Positions 27,001 through 36,112 of a DNA stretch of 64,000 nt are shown here, piece after piece. The stretch is from assembly GCA_036852015.1 (NCBI GenBank), contig JAANDG010000056.1, forward strand, positions 124,001 to 188,000. The letters are read 5' to 3'. Every line of letters starts with the position of its first letter. The stretch's first letter is position 1. The notes beneath the pieces are model-generated. The model saw only the letters and a program-made list of their open reading frames with translations. It made no database searches and was not told the origin of the DNA. The stretch comes from Pelodera strongyloides. Lineage: Eukaryota > Nematoda > Chromadorea > Rhabditida > Rhabditidae. A program made the position numbers and the translations under genes.

Positions 27001-29783
27001 GAATCCCGGCACAAACGATCAGTCTACGATCCGCCCGCACACAGAATGGGCGAGTGGGTGACGCTGAGCAATCTGGTCGGGAAATCTACGCAGTATGAGG
27101 TAAGAGGAGAATTCAATTTTACAAATAAAACAGTGTTTTTATCTCTCCTGATGTATTTTATAGTATGTACAATTTTTGGAATAAAGAGTTAATAGTAACA
27201 GGATACAATTTGGTAAAATATAAGTGAATAAATTCAAGAAAGAAAACATGAATATATCGTACATAATATGGTAACCCTGTTTCGACCCTTCGCATGCGAG
27301 GATTTAGTGATACTCAACCAAATAAATTGCGTAAAACGGTACCGGTACCTAAATGAATCTTGTCGCCCAGTCTTGTAGCCTAATCAGGACGTAATGTATA
27401 GTAGGTTGAGCCTAAGCCTAAGCCTAAGCCTAAAAGGTTGAGAAAATTGACGGTGACTACATAGAGGGAGTAAGCTGAATTTAAAGACATGTATGTAAGA
27501 AAACATTAGGTGGTTTATCGCCTTGTGTTGGTCATTGTATAAGTTTTCTCTTGTTTGCAGATAAGTTATCGAGACCTTCATCCGTCGTCATATTATGTGT
27601 TCCGTGTGTTTGCAAGGAATGCTCGAGGTGTTGGACATCCAAGCGCTGAGAGTGAACAGCTTTTCGTGCCTGGTAAGCTGTTTAGCTATACTTTGTACTT
27701 TGTAGTTTGTACTAACTGTGTGAAGTTGTGAAGCACCGCAGAGTTTGCTCGTGTTATTAGGATTGTGCTTAGCGAAATATAGCTGAATTAGAACTATCAG
27801 TTATTGTCATACTTGGAACTAAACTAGAGTTGCCAGAAACATGAGCTGTCGGTGCACATATTACGTATCCTTTGTTAGCGCGATGCCCTATCATAACTTT
27901 GGTTTGATTCATTTGTTCTCTAGCTTCGCTTCCCGAAGACCCGTTCTACACCAAGCTCTGGTTCATTGCCCTGGTCGCAATGGCCACTCTGGTAGTGATT
28001 GTCTGTGTGGTCGCTGTGCTCTGCGTGTCTGGAACGTCATCAAAGTAAGTTTATTTTTATTATTGTATAAAATAAGAAGGGCAACTTGATCGTGTAAAGG
28101 TATTCTATATCGCTGGCGTTCACGGCATGGTACCATAAGTTGAACTTGCTATTATACAATAGTACCTCTGTTTTGAGTATATGCGTCTTTAATTTGAATG
28201 AAGGACCAAAGAACAGAGGTCGTATTCACCAACACGCAGGGAGCCCTCCCTGGACTCGCCAAGGAGCTAAAGAGTGCGAGAGCATAAGAGATTCAGAGCG
28301 CTCGTGAGCCTAGGGAGGCCTGCGTATTGGTGAATACGGCCTCAGAAGTTGCTTACAATTAAGGATAAACTTTCATTATTTAGGGAAAAACGTCGTCGTA
28401 GTGTGGACAGTCTTCAATTGGCCGATGGCAATCTTGCAGCCTTCCAACTGAAACAGTCTGGAGACAGCCGGATAACGAGGAGCCGGTGGGTGTAGAATAT
28501 TTATTTTCCTATTTTCTTTACTCAAGATAGGGAGAAAGAGAGAGAGAAAGAGTGTGTGTGTGTGTGAGAGAGAGATAGAGAGAGAGCGAGTAAGAGATAA
28601 TAAAAATTATTACAAATATGGATGATTCTTTGAAGCATATACACATTTTACACGTTTTCGTATAATTTCCCAAGTTTCTGTCCAAGTTTCTGCAATGTTT
28701 GGAAAAGTTTTAGAACAACTGGATAATGCACTTTGGCTTTCTTTTGTTGAAACTTCTGTACTGTCTAGAAACGATCTCCTGACAAGACCGGGAACGACGA
28801 CCTCGTGGATTTCGGACCGCGATCCGCCCGCTTACGGGAGTGTGTTGGGCGACCGAAACGGACTCGGAGTGAATATGTATGGACAACTGGCCACTGATGT
28901 CATTCCGAACCAGCACGAAGCGACTGCCATGCATAGGTAAGTTGGTAGAATCCCACCTAGTATGATCTCAACTATTTTGGTTTAACTACGGACATCTAGA
29001 CGTATCTCTGTCTCCCTTTGTGAATGGTGGGTTACAGTTGGCTTGCTTATGGAAATTTAATCTGTCCTATTCAGGTTATCCGTGTTGGCGGGTCGTGACG
29101 TGCGTGGGAGTGCATACGCCTCTTCTCTACCGCCCACCCACCATTCACATTCGGTGACTTCGCCCACACGGGCTCACTCGGATCAGATGAGTGACGGGTT
29201 CGACTCCTGTGATGACGAGGAGGACGAGGTCGAGGAGCGAGCAGGAGGAGCTCAACAACAGGGAGACATTGCAGGACATTATGCGCACTCGGATCATTAT
29301 AGGTTTGTAGTTTGAGATTTATATGTGAGAGTTTTGTGTAAATGGTTCAGTTCACGTTCAACCTTAGGTAGTTCGATCTGATGTATCGAAATTTTTCATG
29401 AATTGTGCACGGTGTGTTATTTTATCGGTTATGGTATTTTTTTAGAAGCGCAGCTTTGCTTTAGTTTGCATATGTAGTGGTTATTGGAAAATAACCGGAA
29501 TTCTCCCGTGTCCATTGATACCGAATCATTTTAGTACATCATAGTCATATAGTTTCTGTAGTGAATCACGGTAGTTAATTATTATGGTAATTTATATCAT
29601 TATAGTGCTACCTGGCATCGTGTCCGAAATTCGGAGGCTTCTGTGCGCGTGGGCGTACCACCACCTCCACTTCATCGGCCACCGCGTCCGGAATCGCAAG
29701 GCACGACGAATTCCGGAAGTGAGAATTCGTGGCCGTCACAACCAGCCCCGGCTTTGGAAAAGGGTTTCTCGTCGTTTGTTTAG
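960..29783 (+). CDS. sdk: Sidekick-family adhesion receptor (RIG-4-like), 3' part, 56 exons
   Basis: Single-pass homophilic adhesion molecule of the Ig superfamily; family members act at cell contacts and synapses and bind PDZ scaffolds through the C-terminus. I joined 56 GT-AG exons with consistent phases into 6213 nt (2070 codons plus stop TAG at 29781-29783). Domain order: end of one Ig, four complete Ig, exactly 13 fibronectin-III domains, a membrane helix (about residues 1817-1840), then a 230-residue tail ending GFSSFV. Six Ig plus 13 FN3 and this C-terminus are the Sidekick signature, so the missing 5' part should encode the signal peptide, Ig1 and the start of Ig2. Introns are mostly 200-600 bp with one of 5.7 kb. 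Individual exon edges were set by hand; a few may be off or alternatively spliced. The exon lists are in the block entries that follow. Confidence 0.93.
2246..2487. repeat. Inverted-repeat element with internal CCCTTCCACCAA repeats
   Basis: Terminal inverted repeat AGGTCAAGAAGTGG at 2246-2259 and CCACTTCTTGACCT at 2474-2487. Inside, the phrase ACCCTTCCACCAA or a close variant occurs about four times. It sits in the intron after exon 1965-2085. The open reading frame through it is a by-product of the repeat. Confidence 0.7.
5820..5991. mobile_element. TTAA-type MITE, family A
   Basis: Ends read AAAGCGAAATACAGGCC and the reverse complement of TTTCAGAAACCGGCAGGTAC, with TTAA at the right edge. 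Central part has the family blocks ATGCAAAT-like, GAGCTACATTCGAGC and ACGTAAGAATTCA. Left TTAA is decayed to TTTAAA. Confidence 0.75.
8973..9028. repeat. (AT)n microsatellite
   Basis: About 28 uninterrupted AT units inside the long Sidekick intron. Confidence 0.95.
9789..10052. mobile_element. Fold-back element with GCGTTCGAGTTGG termini
   Basis: About 50-bp inverted termini beginning TAAAGCCGCGTTCGAGTTGG and ending in its complement, each arm also holding GGAATTCCGGAATTC. It lies in the Sidekick intron after exon 9622-9755. No coding capacity. Confidence 0.75.
10887..11070. mobile_element. TTAA-type MITE, family A
   Basis: Bounded by TTAA on both sides, with AGCGAAATACCGCCGG at the left and the complementary, more diverged end at the right. 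Internal ATGCAAATGAACATAAATTAG block conserved with other copies. Located in the intron before exon 11146-11267. Confidence 0.8.
11374..11495 (+). repeat. Dispersed repeat shared with idh intron 38775-38884
   Basis: Partner of the 38775-38884 repeat, in the Sidekick intron after exon 11146-11267. Confidence 0.85.
12106..12177 (-). tRNA. tRNA-Lys (anticodon CTT)
   Basis: On the minus strand a full cloverleaf can be drawn: 7-bp acceptor stem (GCCCGGT with ATCGGGC, one G-T), D-arm AGCTCAGTCGGTAGAGC, anticodon stem CCAGA/TCTGG around loop CTCTTAA (anticodon CTT, Lys), and T-arm GCGGG-TTCGAGC-CCCGC. A and B boxes match consensus and a T5 tract follows 6-10 bases downstream on the minus strand, as for Pol III termination. 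It lies antisense in a Sidekick intron. The base after the acceptor stem (position 73) is T, not the G usual for lysine tRNAs. Identical in sequence to the copy at 25639-25710. Confidence 0.93.
12358..16827 (+). CDS. sdk: Sidekick exons for fibronectin-III domains 1-4
   Basis: FN3-1: 12358-12441, 12674-12786, 13081-13154. FN3-2: 13424-13499, 13899-13999, 14338-14449, 14651-14720. FN3-3: 15245-15360, 15487-15525, 15788-15928. FN3-4: 16211-16335, 16649-16827. Each domain shows the FN3 pattern: proline-rich linker, a core W (LSWRE, VQWQAPP, VTFTAP as a variant, VIVWTSP), then a Y-x-[VL] strand and a closing small-residue segment such as AGYGPSS or RVGSGP. FN3-3 has F in place of the usual first tryptophan. 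The 39-nt exon at 15487-15525 is the smallest in the gene. Visible residues about 460-868. Confidence 0.9.
13244..13370. mobile_element. Short inverted-repeat element, CATATTCACCACTC type
   Basis: Left end GGCCATATTCACCACTC and right end GAGCGGTGAATATG are complementary apart from one base. Related to 21426-21553, which is in the opposite orientation, and by its ends to 28204-28346. Confidence 0.65.
13790..13918 (+). repeat. Tandem duplication of a 3' splice site and exon start
   Basis: The segment GTAAGGAGCCTACATAACAT... through ATTACAG and the first bases of exon 13899-13999 occurs twice about 74 bp apart. The upstream copy (13790-13840) keeps the AG and the start of a diverged exon-like sequence (TGTTGCCACCAGTGCT); the downstream copy is the one that joins in phase. 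TTAGGC-like repeats lie between them. Confidence 0.75.
15610..15743 (+). repeat. Intronic direct repeat, copy 1
   Basis: About 110 bp shared with 16532-16640, starting TTATAACGTGGCTAGTTTGG and ending CACAGAGTCAGTCAT. It lies just upstream of the 3' splice site of exon 15788-15928. Confidence 0.85.
16532..16640 (+). repeat. Intronic direct repeat, copy 2
   Basis: Second copy of the 15610-15743 repeat, shorter by a deletion, and likewise close to the next 3' splice site (exon 16649-16827). Confidence 0.85.
17012..21689 (+). CDS. sdk: Sidekick exons for fibronectin-III domains 5-8
   Basis: FN3-5: 17012-17111, 17515-17577, 17801-17924. FN3-6: 18151-18312, 18622-18696 and the first part of 18841-18945. 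FN3-7: the end of 18841-18945, 19756-19842, 20135-20235, 20401-20498. FN3-8: 20755-20852, 21181-21293, 21607-21689. Typical FN3 landmarks are visible: [37 protein letters not shown] and [17 protein letters not shown]3-5 has H-F in place of the first core tryptophan. The donor after exon 20401-20498 was placed to keep phase (GAGGATT then GTGAGT). Visible residues about 869-1271. Confidence 0.88.
19375..19674. mobile_element. 300-bp inverted-repeat element with TGCGATTCG termini
   Basis: About 62-bp imperfect terminal inverted repeats: the left arm holds TATGCGATTCGCACTTGCG and GACCGCTGTCCATGTTC; the right arm is the complement. A second, inner pair of arms (GACATGGTCCTGCAGCGA and its complement) makes it doubly palindromic. 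Non-coding; in the intron before exon 19756-19842. Confidence 0.75.
21426..21553. mobile_element. Short inverted-repeat element, GTATTCACCACTC type
   Basis: Same family as 13244-13370 but inverted: its right half (CCCCGAGGGAATCGGAGTGG) is the complement of the left half of the other copy. In the Sidekick intron after exon 21181-21293. Confidence 0.7.
21938..27672 (+). CDS. sdk: Sidekick exons for fibronectin-III domains 9-13
   Basis: FN3-9: 21938-22062, 22351-22436 and the start of 22654-22839. FN3-10: the rest of 22654-22839, 23039-23179, 23618-23701. FN3-11: 24147-24264, 24503-24619, 24870-24948. FN3-12: 25356-25483, 25827-25916, 26010-26079. FN3-13: 26292-26425, 26971-27099, 27561-27672. 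Landmarks include [37 protein letters not shown] and TLRWTDG. FN3-13 carries an insertion holding the basic tetrapeptide RHKR before SVYDPP (visible residues 1738-1741), a possible proprotein-convertase site close to the membrane. Two tRNA genes and many inverted-repeat elements lie in the introns of the gene as a whole. Visible residues about 1272-1805. Confidence 0.9.
23375..23543. mobile_element. TTAA-type MITE, family A, well-preserved copy
   Basis: TTAA on each side; left arm AGCGAAATCCCGGCCGG, right arm CCGGCCGGTATTTCGCT, both continuing through TTTTTGAAAC/GTTTCAAAAA. One of the clearest copies for defining the family. Confidence 0.88.
25639..25710 (-). tRNA. tRNA-Lys (anticodon CTT), second copy
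   Basis: Same 72-nt tRNA as at 12106-12177, on the minus strand, in another Sidekick intron. The 12 bases beyond the 3' end (TGATATTTTTGC on the minus strand) are also identical between the copies; the wider flanks differ. This limits the shared segment to the gene plus its terminator, which suggests a small duplication or gene conversion. Confidence 0.93.
26727..26921. other. GC-rich island in a Sidekick intron flanked by CTCTCGTGACTCT
   Basis: A stretch of clearly higher GC than the surrounding intron, lying between exons 26292-26425 and 26971-27099, with the phrase CTCTCGTGACTCT at both ends. Both strands have open frames here but no recognisable domain and no convincing splice sites. An inserted element or a skipped alternative exon are both possible. 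Confidence 0.5.
27410..27433. repeat. Interstitial telomeric repeat (GCCTAA)4
   Basis: Four tandem GCCTAA units, the complement of the nematode telomere unit TTAGGC. Shorter TTAGGC runs occur near 13840 and 30885. Confidence 0.9.
27924..29783 (+). CDS. sdk: Sidekick exons for membrane helix and cytoplasmic tail
   Basis: Exons: 27924-28044, 28384-28485, 28769-28936, 29075-29302, 29606-29783. The first exon encodes a 24-residue hydrophobic helix (LWFIALVAM... to VLCV) followed by a basic stop-transfer stretch KEKRRRS across the next splice. The tail has an acidic run ([10 protein letters not shown]) in exon 29075-29302, a proline run ([12 protein letters not shown]) in the last exon, and ends GFSSFV. 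Sidekick proteins are known to end in this hexapeptide and to bind MAGI-type PDZ scaffolds through it, so a PDZ ligand role is inferred by homology. Stop codon TAG at 29781-29783. Confidence 0.93.
28204..28346. mobile_element. Palindromic element with GTATTCACCAA ends
   Basis: Left GAGGTCGTATTCACCAACACG and right CGTATTGGTGAATACGGCCTC ends pair over about 25 bp, followed by further pairing of AGGGAGCCCTCCCT-like sequence. Lies in the intron after the membrane-helix exon. Confidence 0.7.
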
Positions 29784-30197
29784 GAGAATAGAAGTAGAGG
29801 TGGGATTTGTGTTGCCTGTGAGGTTGTATTCATCAAGTAGTGAAGGTTTTATATAGGAAAGTTTATTTGAAACAACTACAGGACAAACAGCGGAAACAGA
29901 TGACTAACCAGATACCCATAGGGTAAAATGTGAATATTGATTGTTCTCAGTTGTAGGGTGTTATTTTTGATGAATACGGTTTCTATGGTATTTCCACTAT
30001 CACATGGTCTGTTTCGTTTCGATCGAACAAACTAGAACTATTTTAGGCTTGCGTGCTCCTCCTGGTGATACTGTGTTATTTGAGTAGAAGCTTAGAATGT
30101 AGTACATTCCATTATCATAATATCTCCTTGTATCCTTCCTTATGAGATGTTGACACTTTGCCATAGAAAAGGGTGTTTTTCGAATGTGAAGCCTTTC

Positions 30198-30378
30198 TTA
30201 AAGCGAAATACCAGCCGGTTTTTGAAACGCTTCGCCTAGCCCAGAATTCGTATGCAGCTTATGCAAATGAGCATAAATTTGAATAAAAAATCGATCTAAA
30301 TCCGATCAAACTAGCAAAATACGCAGGAATTCAGTTGTCCACGATGCATTTCAAAAACCGGCCGGTATTTCGCTTTAA
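30198..30378. mobile_element. TTAA-type MITE, family A
   Basis: TTAA at both ends, AGCGAAATACCAGCCGG left and CCGGCCGGTATTTCGCT right. Internal ATGCAAATGAGCATAAATT and CGATCTAAATCCGATC blocks. Confidence 0.88.
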
Positions 30379-31221
30379 TTAGTATTCTTACCCGAGCTTT
30401 CTTGAAAGGACTTCCATATAGGGTTCTTTTTACTTGCAAATCTATAGAATGTATTTTTTTGCCTTTACATGTGAACGTCTACCTCCCTCAGGGTTATATG
30501 CCTTATTTACATATTTTGATTTATCGTTCATTGATTAATATGAATTGTTCTTTCACGTTATCTGAGCCTGTGATTGGACGCCTTTGGTTTTTTGAGTTTT
30601 ATTTAACTTTACATTTTTCACTTAACTTTTTTAAATTGCTGAAATTTGTTATTTGGCTCAATGCCGGTGTTTATGCATCCTTTTTTGCTAGCTTTGCCAC
30701 TTTTCGGGTACTTTTAGTATAGATTACTGTACTTTTTTTAAATTTTACTAATTATCTTAATTACTGTCTATCAGTCTATCACTAATTACTTAATCGATAT
30801 TTCTGTAGATATCTATACTACTAACATTTATTGGTTTCGGATAGTTTTGTATTTGTATTGGTCATTTAACTTTTGAAGCCTTAGGCTTAGGCCTTAGTTC
30901 TCTGTGCTGAACCATACGCATAAGAACTGATTTACTGATGATACCCATATATATTTGCTGCTACCTGTTATAAGTTTGCATTACCTTAGAGAACGTAAGC
31001 ATATTTATATTATTAAAATATTAATATAATTATTATTGGGATCTCTGTGACATTTTAGAGCACATGCTTGACAGTCTGTACTATTCGTATATTATTTTTG
31101 CAATTTCTATAGTATGGTTTAATATTTACTTATTCAACGAGCTTCATGACTGAAGAATAAATATTTGTATATTGAATTGGTGTTATTTTTGTGTTTCTTT
31201 GGTTTTGTTCCGAAGGAATTT

Positions 31222-31392
31222 TTAAAGCGAAATGCTAGCCCCTTTGAAAAATTTGCATATGATAAGCAAATCCTATGTATCCTATGCTAATTTTGTACGA
31301 TCGTCCACGGCAAACGTACAAAATTAGCATAGGATACATAGGATTTGCTTATCATATGCAAATTTTTCAAAGGGGCTAGCATTTCGCTTTAA
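31222..31392. mobile_element. Perfect long palindrome with TTAA ends
   Basis: Two arms of about 77 bp are exact complements around a loop of about 15 bases (ATCGTCCACGGCAAA). The outer ends AGCGAAAT are those of family A, but the rest (GCTAGCCCCTTTG, TTTGCATATGATAAGC) is distinct. Flanked by TTAA. A sister copy is at 59944-60114. Confidence 0.93.
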
Positions 31393-32095
31393 GAGTGAAT
31401 TTTGAGCAGTATGTTATGGTACATCTACCGTATGTATTTGTTTAGTTAATACTGTAAAAAAATAATTATTAATTGTATTCTAACTAGCTTCGCGTTATGT
31501 ACTGATTATAAATGAGCGCTTGACTTATTGACTATGTAATTACATAGTTTATTAAATTTAAAATATAAACGGGTTGCACAAGGAATTGTGCATGTTAGAA
31601 CTTTACTTAATGTATGGTTAGACATGTTTACTCATTAGTGCACTGGAACTATTATGTTGAAACTGCACTAATATTTCGAAATATATTTGTTTTTGTTCCA
31701 GACATTGTTTGGGTACTTTACTTTATTTCTTTGTGGCTGTTCCTATAGTTCACTACCTTATATATCTTTCGTAATTCTTGCTAGTTTGATTTTTCACCGT
31801 ATTATCTTTTTTATTACAGTAGTTCGGGGTTGAACTTATTATTTTTATGCCGTATATCTATGATTTTATGGTTTTTAAATGATAGACGCATTTTTTAAAG
31901 AACACCGGGTTTGTAGCTTATAGTCTAGAGAGGAAACCAGGTCACGTTAATGTGAAGAGACAGAAAGTGCAGACTGAAGCGAGAGATAGGAGTTTGAACG
32001 AGAAGCGATAAGAAATGAGAGGGTCGCCCTTAGGAAAGTGTCTCATGTTATCCCTGTGGTCTTTCTGTTTTTCTTTATACGCTTATTTTAGTTAT

Positions 32096-32278
32096 TTAAA
32101 GCGAAATATCGGCCGGTTTTTGAAACGCTTCTCAAGTACTTCCATTCCTATGCGTTTATGCAAGGTGGGGTCTAATTGGGGTCTAGTTTTTATTCTAATT
32201 TTTGCTCATTTGCATATGCTGCATAAGAAAGCAGGTGTACGCAATGCGTTTCAAGAACCGGCCGGTATTTCGCTTTAA
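32096..32278. mobile_element. TTAA-type MITE, family A
   Basis: AGCGAAATATCGGCCGG left arm and CGGCCGGTATTTCGCT right arm with TTAA flanks; the centre is in the opposite orientation to most copies (TTCTAATTTTTGCTCATTTG). Confidence 0.88.
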
Positions 32279-32439
32279 CGTTGATATTATTGATTATTGA
32301 CCAGTTGTAGTAGTTGGTTTTGCAATAATGCAGTAGAGATCCAAGCATTAGTTTCGTAATAGTCGTTGTTATGGTTGTAGTAATTTTCGCACGATTATTT
32401 TCATGAATTGTAATTTTTGTTGTCTCTAATAATAATGAT

Positions 32440-32520
32440 ATTGTATTATTATTGTTATTTATATTATTATTTTATTATGATTATTTTATTCTATTTATTA
32501 TTATTTATTTATTATTATTC

Positions 32521-32562
<42 letters not shown>

Positions 32563-32660
32563 TTATTATTATCATTTTATTAATATTATTATCATTTTAT
32601 TATTATTATTATTATTATTATTATCATTTTATTAATATTATTATCATTTTATTAATATTA
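32440..32660. repeat. (ATT)n low-complexity tract
   Basis: Over 200 bp of ATT/TTA triplets with interruptions by ATCATTTT. Confidence 0.95.
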
Positions 32661-34364
32661 ATTTAATATTGAATTATTTATTTCAGGTAACCACGTAAAA
32701 ACATAAAAAAAATGTTTAAACGTATTCTGGCTACAAACTACAGATTATATGCTATGTCCGTAATGCCAATGCAGTCTGCCCCCAAGAGACTAATTCACAT
32801 GTCACCAGCAGGTTAGTGTTTGATTTGCATATATTGATTGCATTGTTTTGCGTTGGTTGTAGTTTGTATTCTGCGGTTCCTTGATATAATACAGATGCAT
32901 AGCATGATTTTTGCTTCCTAATTATTACGTATCTGCTCCTAGAGGCCCAGTATGAGTATCTGGTTTTGTCACTATTCACCTTTCTGTATTTTGTACATGT
33001 GAATTGACAATTGGACATATTTGTGCGCCCGGCCAGCAATTTTTTTTGAAAGAATAGTACGTATTTGGCGATTTTGACGTGGTAGCTGGGATCTGGGATT
33101 CAGCGCATCTTTTTGCCGTGCGAGAGCAAATTATGTAGCCTTTTTTTTGAGCGCGATCGCGTGAAATTTTTCCGAAAAGTGGCCTATTTGAGAATTGCAA
33201 TCGAACTGTACAGAGACACGCGGCAATTTCTCTCTGTTGGCTTTTTTCTTTCTTTTTTATTGTGTCTGGGTCTCTCATGCTTGCATTACGGTTTCCCTAT
33301 TTTATATTCAGACTTTTATCGATTGTATCATTGTATGTAATGGGAGAGTTTTTGCTACTCGATTTCAGAGATTTCAAATCGTTATCGATCATATGATTAT
33401 TGTAGTTTTTGGTGAATTACTGGTCCCACAACTTTTTAACAGTATGGTAGAGAGCGTGAAAGTATAGATAATTACAGTAGTTAGCTGGTGCTGACTTCGA
33501 ATAGACCGGTCAAATTATGATAATTTGATAATCAAGCAAATCACTCCATTTTATTTGAAAGTTACTGTAAAGAGGGTGGTCAGTACTATAGAGGATAGAT
33601 GAGGAATGGTGTTAACCTTCTCACAGATTATGATAGGAATCTGATGAAGTTTCTTGAATTCTTGCCTCTTCCTCTATGTGCGTCGGTCGATGCTAGTTCT
33701 GAATTGTTGCCCGTCTTACCGGTCACGTGGGCTATTTGACCCGTCCATTTGGTATTATTTTATTTGTCTCTCTACTATGTACCTTGACCCCATCTAGAGT
33801 CTATAGAGATGTCCAAGGTCGCAGGTTCATATTGATTTCTAAAGGGTATTATTATTGTATGCATGTTCGTAGGATCCTACAGTATGCCTATGATGTTGCC
33901 ATTCAAACTTATTGTTAGACGTTATCTTAGCATTTTGCTATATTATCGAAACAACTGTGTGCAGTATGCCCTCACTTACGAGGCATATCGTTGTTACTGG
34001 AAGTTTAATAATGTCCTTGTCAACTCCCCTTTCCCTTTGAATATGTCAGTTTGTATGTCAGTAAGCGTACAGACATTAGGTTTTCCTAATTCGGAAGACT
34101 TTGGACTGCAAGAGGCAGGTAGCTTGGGACTTCGTAGCTTTAGATATCCTACCACTCTACTTGCAAGCTCTTCTTTCCTTCCATTGTTTCCATTTACGAT
34201 TACTTTTTTTGTTGCATAGCTCTTATCAGCCTGTACTTTGTAGTTTGATTTTTTTAATCGGCCAGTCGGCGATATTGCACTCCAGAAATGTTTCGCTCTG
34301 TTTAGTTTAGACTTTTCCGTTTCGCACGTCTCTGCGTCCTCTCCCCGTCATAGTCATCTATAAT

Positions 34365-34560
34365 TTATCATGATGTCTGGCTCTAGGACCGCTCACCGTG
34401 CTATATTGCTATCCCTCCTTATCTCTTCCTGTTTGCTACCTCTGTCATTGAGGTGTTAAACTTCGTCACCTATCATTTGTCACGTTGTCTGGGTCTACGG
34501 TCGTTGAGTGTGGTATATTGCTATCCCTCCTTATCTCTCATTGTCTGTCACCTAGTCATG
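34365..34560 (+). repeat. Diverged tandem duplication (about 115 bp unit)
   Basis: Two units share GTCTGG, GACCG/ACGGTCG and the run TATATTGCTATCCCTCCTTA; the second begins near 34480. No coding potential seen. Confidence 0.65.
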
Positions 34561-34897
34561 TATTGACAAACCACTGCCATTGAATCAGGCCAGAGAGCAC
34601 CACGTTTTCGATGTTTCACGGAAGGAAGTGCACAGTTTGGTATTGGTTATAGGTTATTTGTGAGCACTCTCTCAATCTCTGTAACTGTAACTCTCTCTCT
34701 CTCTTCTTTATCTTTTATTAGTTTATTAAAATGCTTGTTAGTTGGATTGAGGCGAGCGAAAGGAAAGCTTGTATTCACTTAATTCACTAACAATACGTTT
34801 TAGAAAAGTGATTAGGAACTCGGAATCTATGGGACCTAAGACATTCATGACCAAGTAGCGAATTGTTGTAGCAAATTTTTCGCCACATATCCTTGAT

Positions 34898-35080
34898 TTA
34901 AAGCCAAATACCTGCCGGCTTTTGAAGCGCATCGAGTACACCAGCATTCTTATGCAGCTTATGCAAATGACCATAAATTAGAATAAAGAATCGAGGTAAA
35001 TTCGAGTAAATTAGCATAAATACGTAAGATTTTCAGTAGTCCATGATGCGTTTCAAAAACCGGCCGGTATTTAGCTTTAA
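34898..35080. mobile_element. TTAA-type MITE, family A
   Basis: TTAA flanks, left AGCCAAATACCTGCCGG and right CCGGCCGGTATTTAGCT. Internal blocks ATGCAAATGACCATAAATTAG and TTCGAGTAAATTAGC present. Confidence 0.85.
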
Positions 35081-35981
35081 TACTATTTGTGCGTGCTCTT
35101 GAAATTGGTCCAAGAAGTGATAAACACGATATTAATTCAGAATTTTCCGTCCTCAAAATCAGTTTCATTCGCGTGTGCATTTTTTCAAACCCGAATTGTC
35201 ATTCAGCGTGTGTTGTTGGATTTTCTAACTATTTGCCTATTGTTCTGTGCCTGTGCCATTGTCCCGTTTAATCAGGAGTTTTTTCTCCACATTCTGAAGC
35301 CGTTATCGGATAGTTTTCGCGGTGATAAGCCCTTTCTGTATTATAACGTTTCTGTATGGAAGATTTCTGCGTTGTTTCTTCATGCGCATGCGATTCTCAT
35401 ATTACCTTATCAAAACGTGTTCCGTTTAATAAAATCATCTATATACAATATCCAATACAACCCGGCACTTAATGATTATTAGACACAGGATCTTCATTTG
35501 AGTTGTTCGTGAAACATGCGCACTTTACTACGCTCAATAATTTGGAAAATTTACAGTTCTTGCAGTTTTATTTTGACTGTATACATGTATGTATTTTGTT
35601 TCAGACTGGCTCTGCGCGTAACCTGAGCAGATGTCTTTTTTTCCGACGATAAAAGTTGTTGAATAAGAATTACAGTAATTTCTCTATGTAAAATTTTTGA
35701 GATACCGTAATAAGTGACTGATCTGCGAATGTTTTGTTTCGAAATTTCAAATGATTAATATTAATGTATGGGGGCGTTTATTAATCTCGATGGTAATTAT
35801 TATGTGGCGTGTTGTAATGTACATAGATGATTAGACTGAGCACTTTTTGATGAGATAATATGATAATTAATCATTATATTTCTGTGGATCAGTCGATCAT
35901 AGGGACATTTTATCATTATTAGAGTGAAAAAATATTGACTTCTGCTCCTGACTCTAAAGTATTTATTAGTTGTTTAACCTA

Positions 35982-36112
35982 TTAAAGCGAAAAACGGCCG
36001 GTTTTTGAAACGCATGTCAAATAACTGCATTTTTATGCGTTGCATGCAAATTAGTATTATTAGAAAAAAAAATCGACCCCAGTTCACTTAGCATAAATAG
36101 GTCTCTAAGATT
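35982..36112. mobile_element. Truncated family A MITE (left half)
   Basis: TTAA plus AGCGAAAAACGGCCGG and the inner TTAGCATAAAT block, but no right terminus. Confidence 0.7.

Noticed and set aside
26524..27040. Minus-strand frames of 109-135 codons over the GC-rich island
   Set aside because: They run into the Sidekick exon at 26971 on the wrong strand and show repeats (QQQQQ) but no domain; more likely a by-product of composition.
32417..32635. Tyrosine/isoleucine-rich 72-codon frame
   Set aside because: Pure translation of the ATT repeat.
35087..35482. 131-codon + frame downstream of a family A element
   Set aside because: Hydrophobic and T-rich; begins within the element region and has no partner exons. 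Chance frame is the simpler view.
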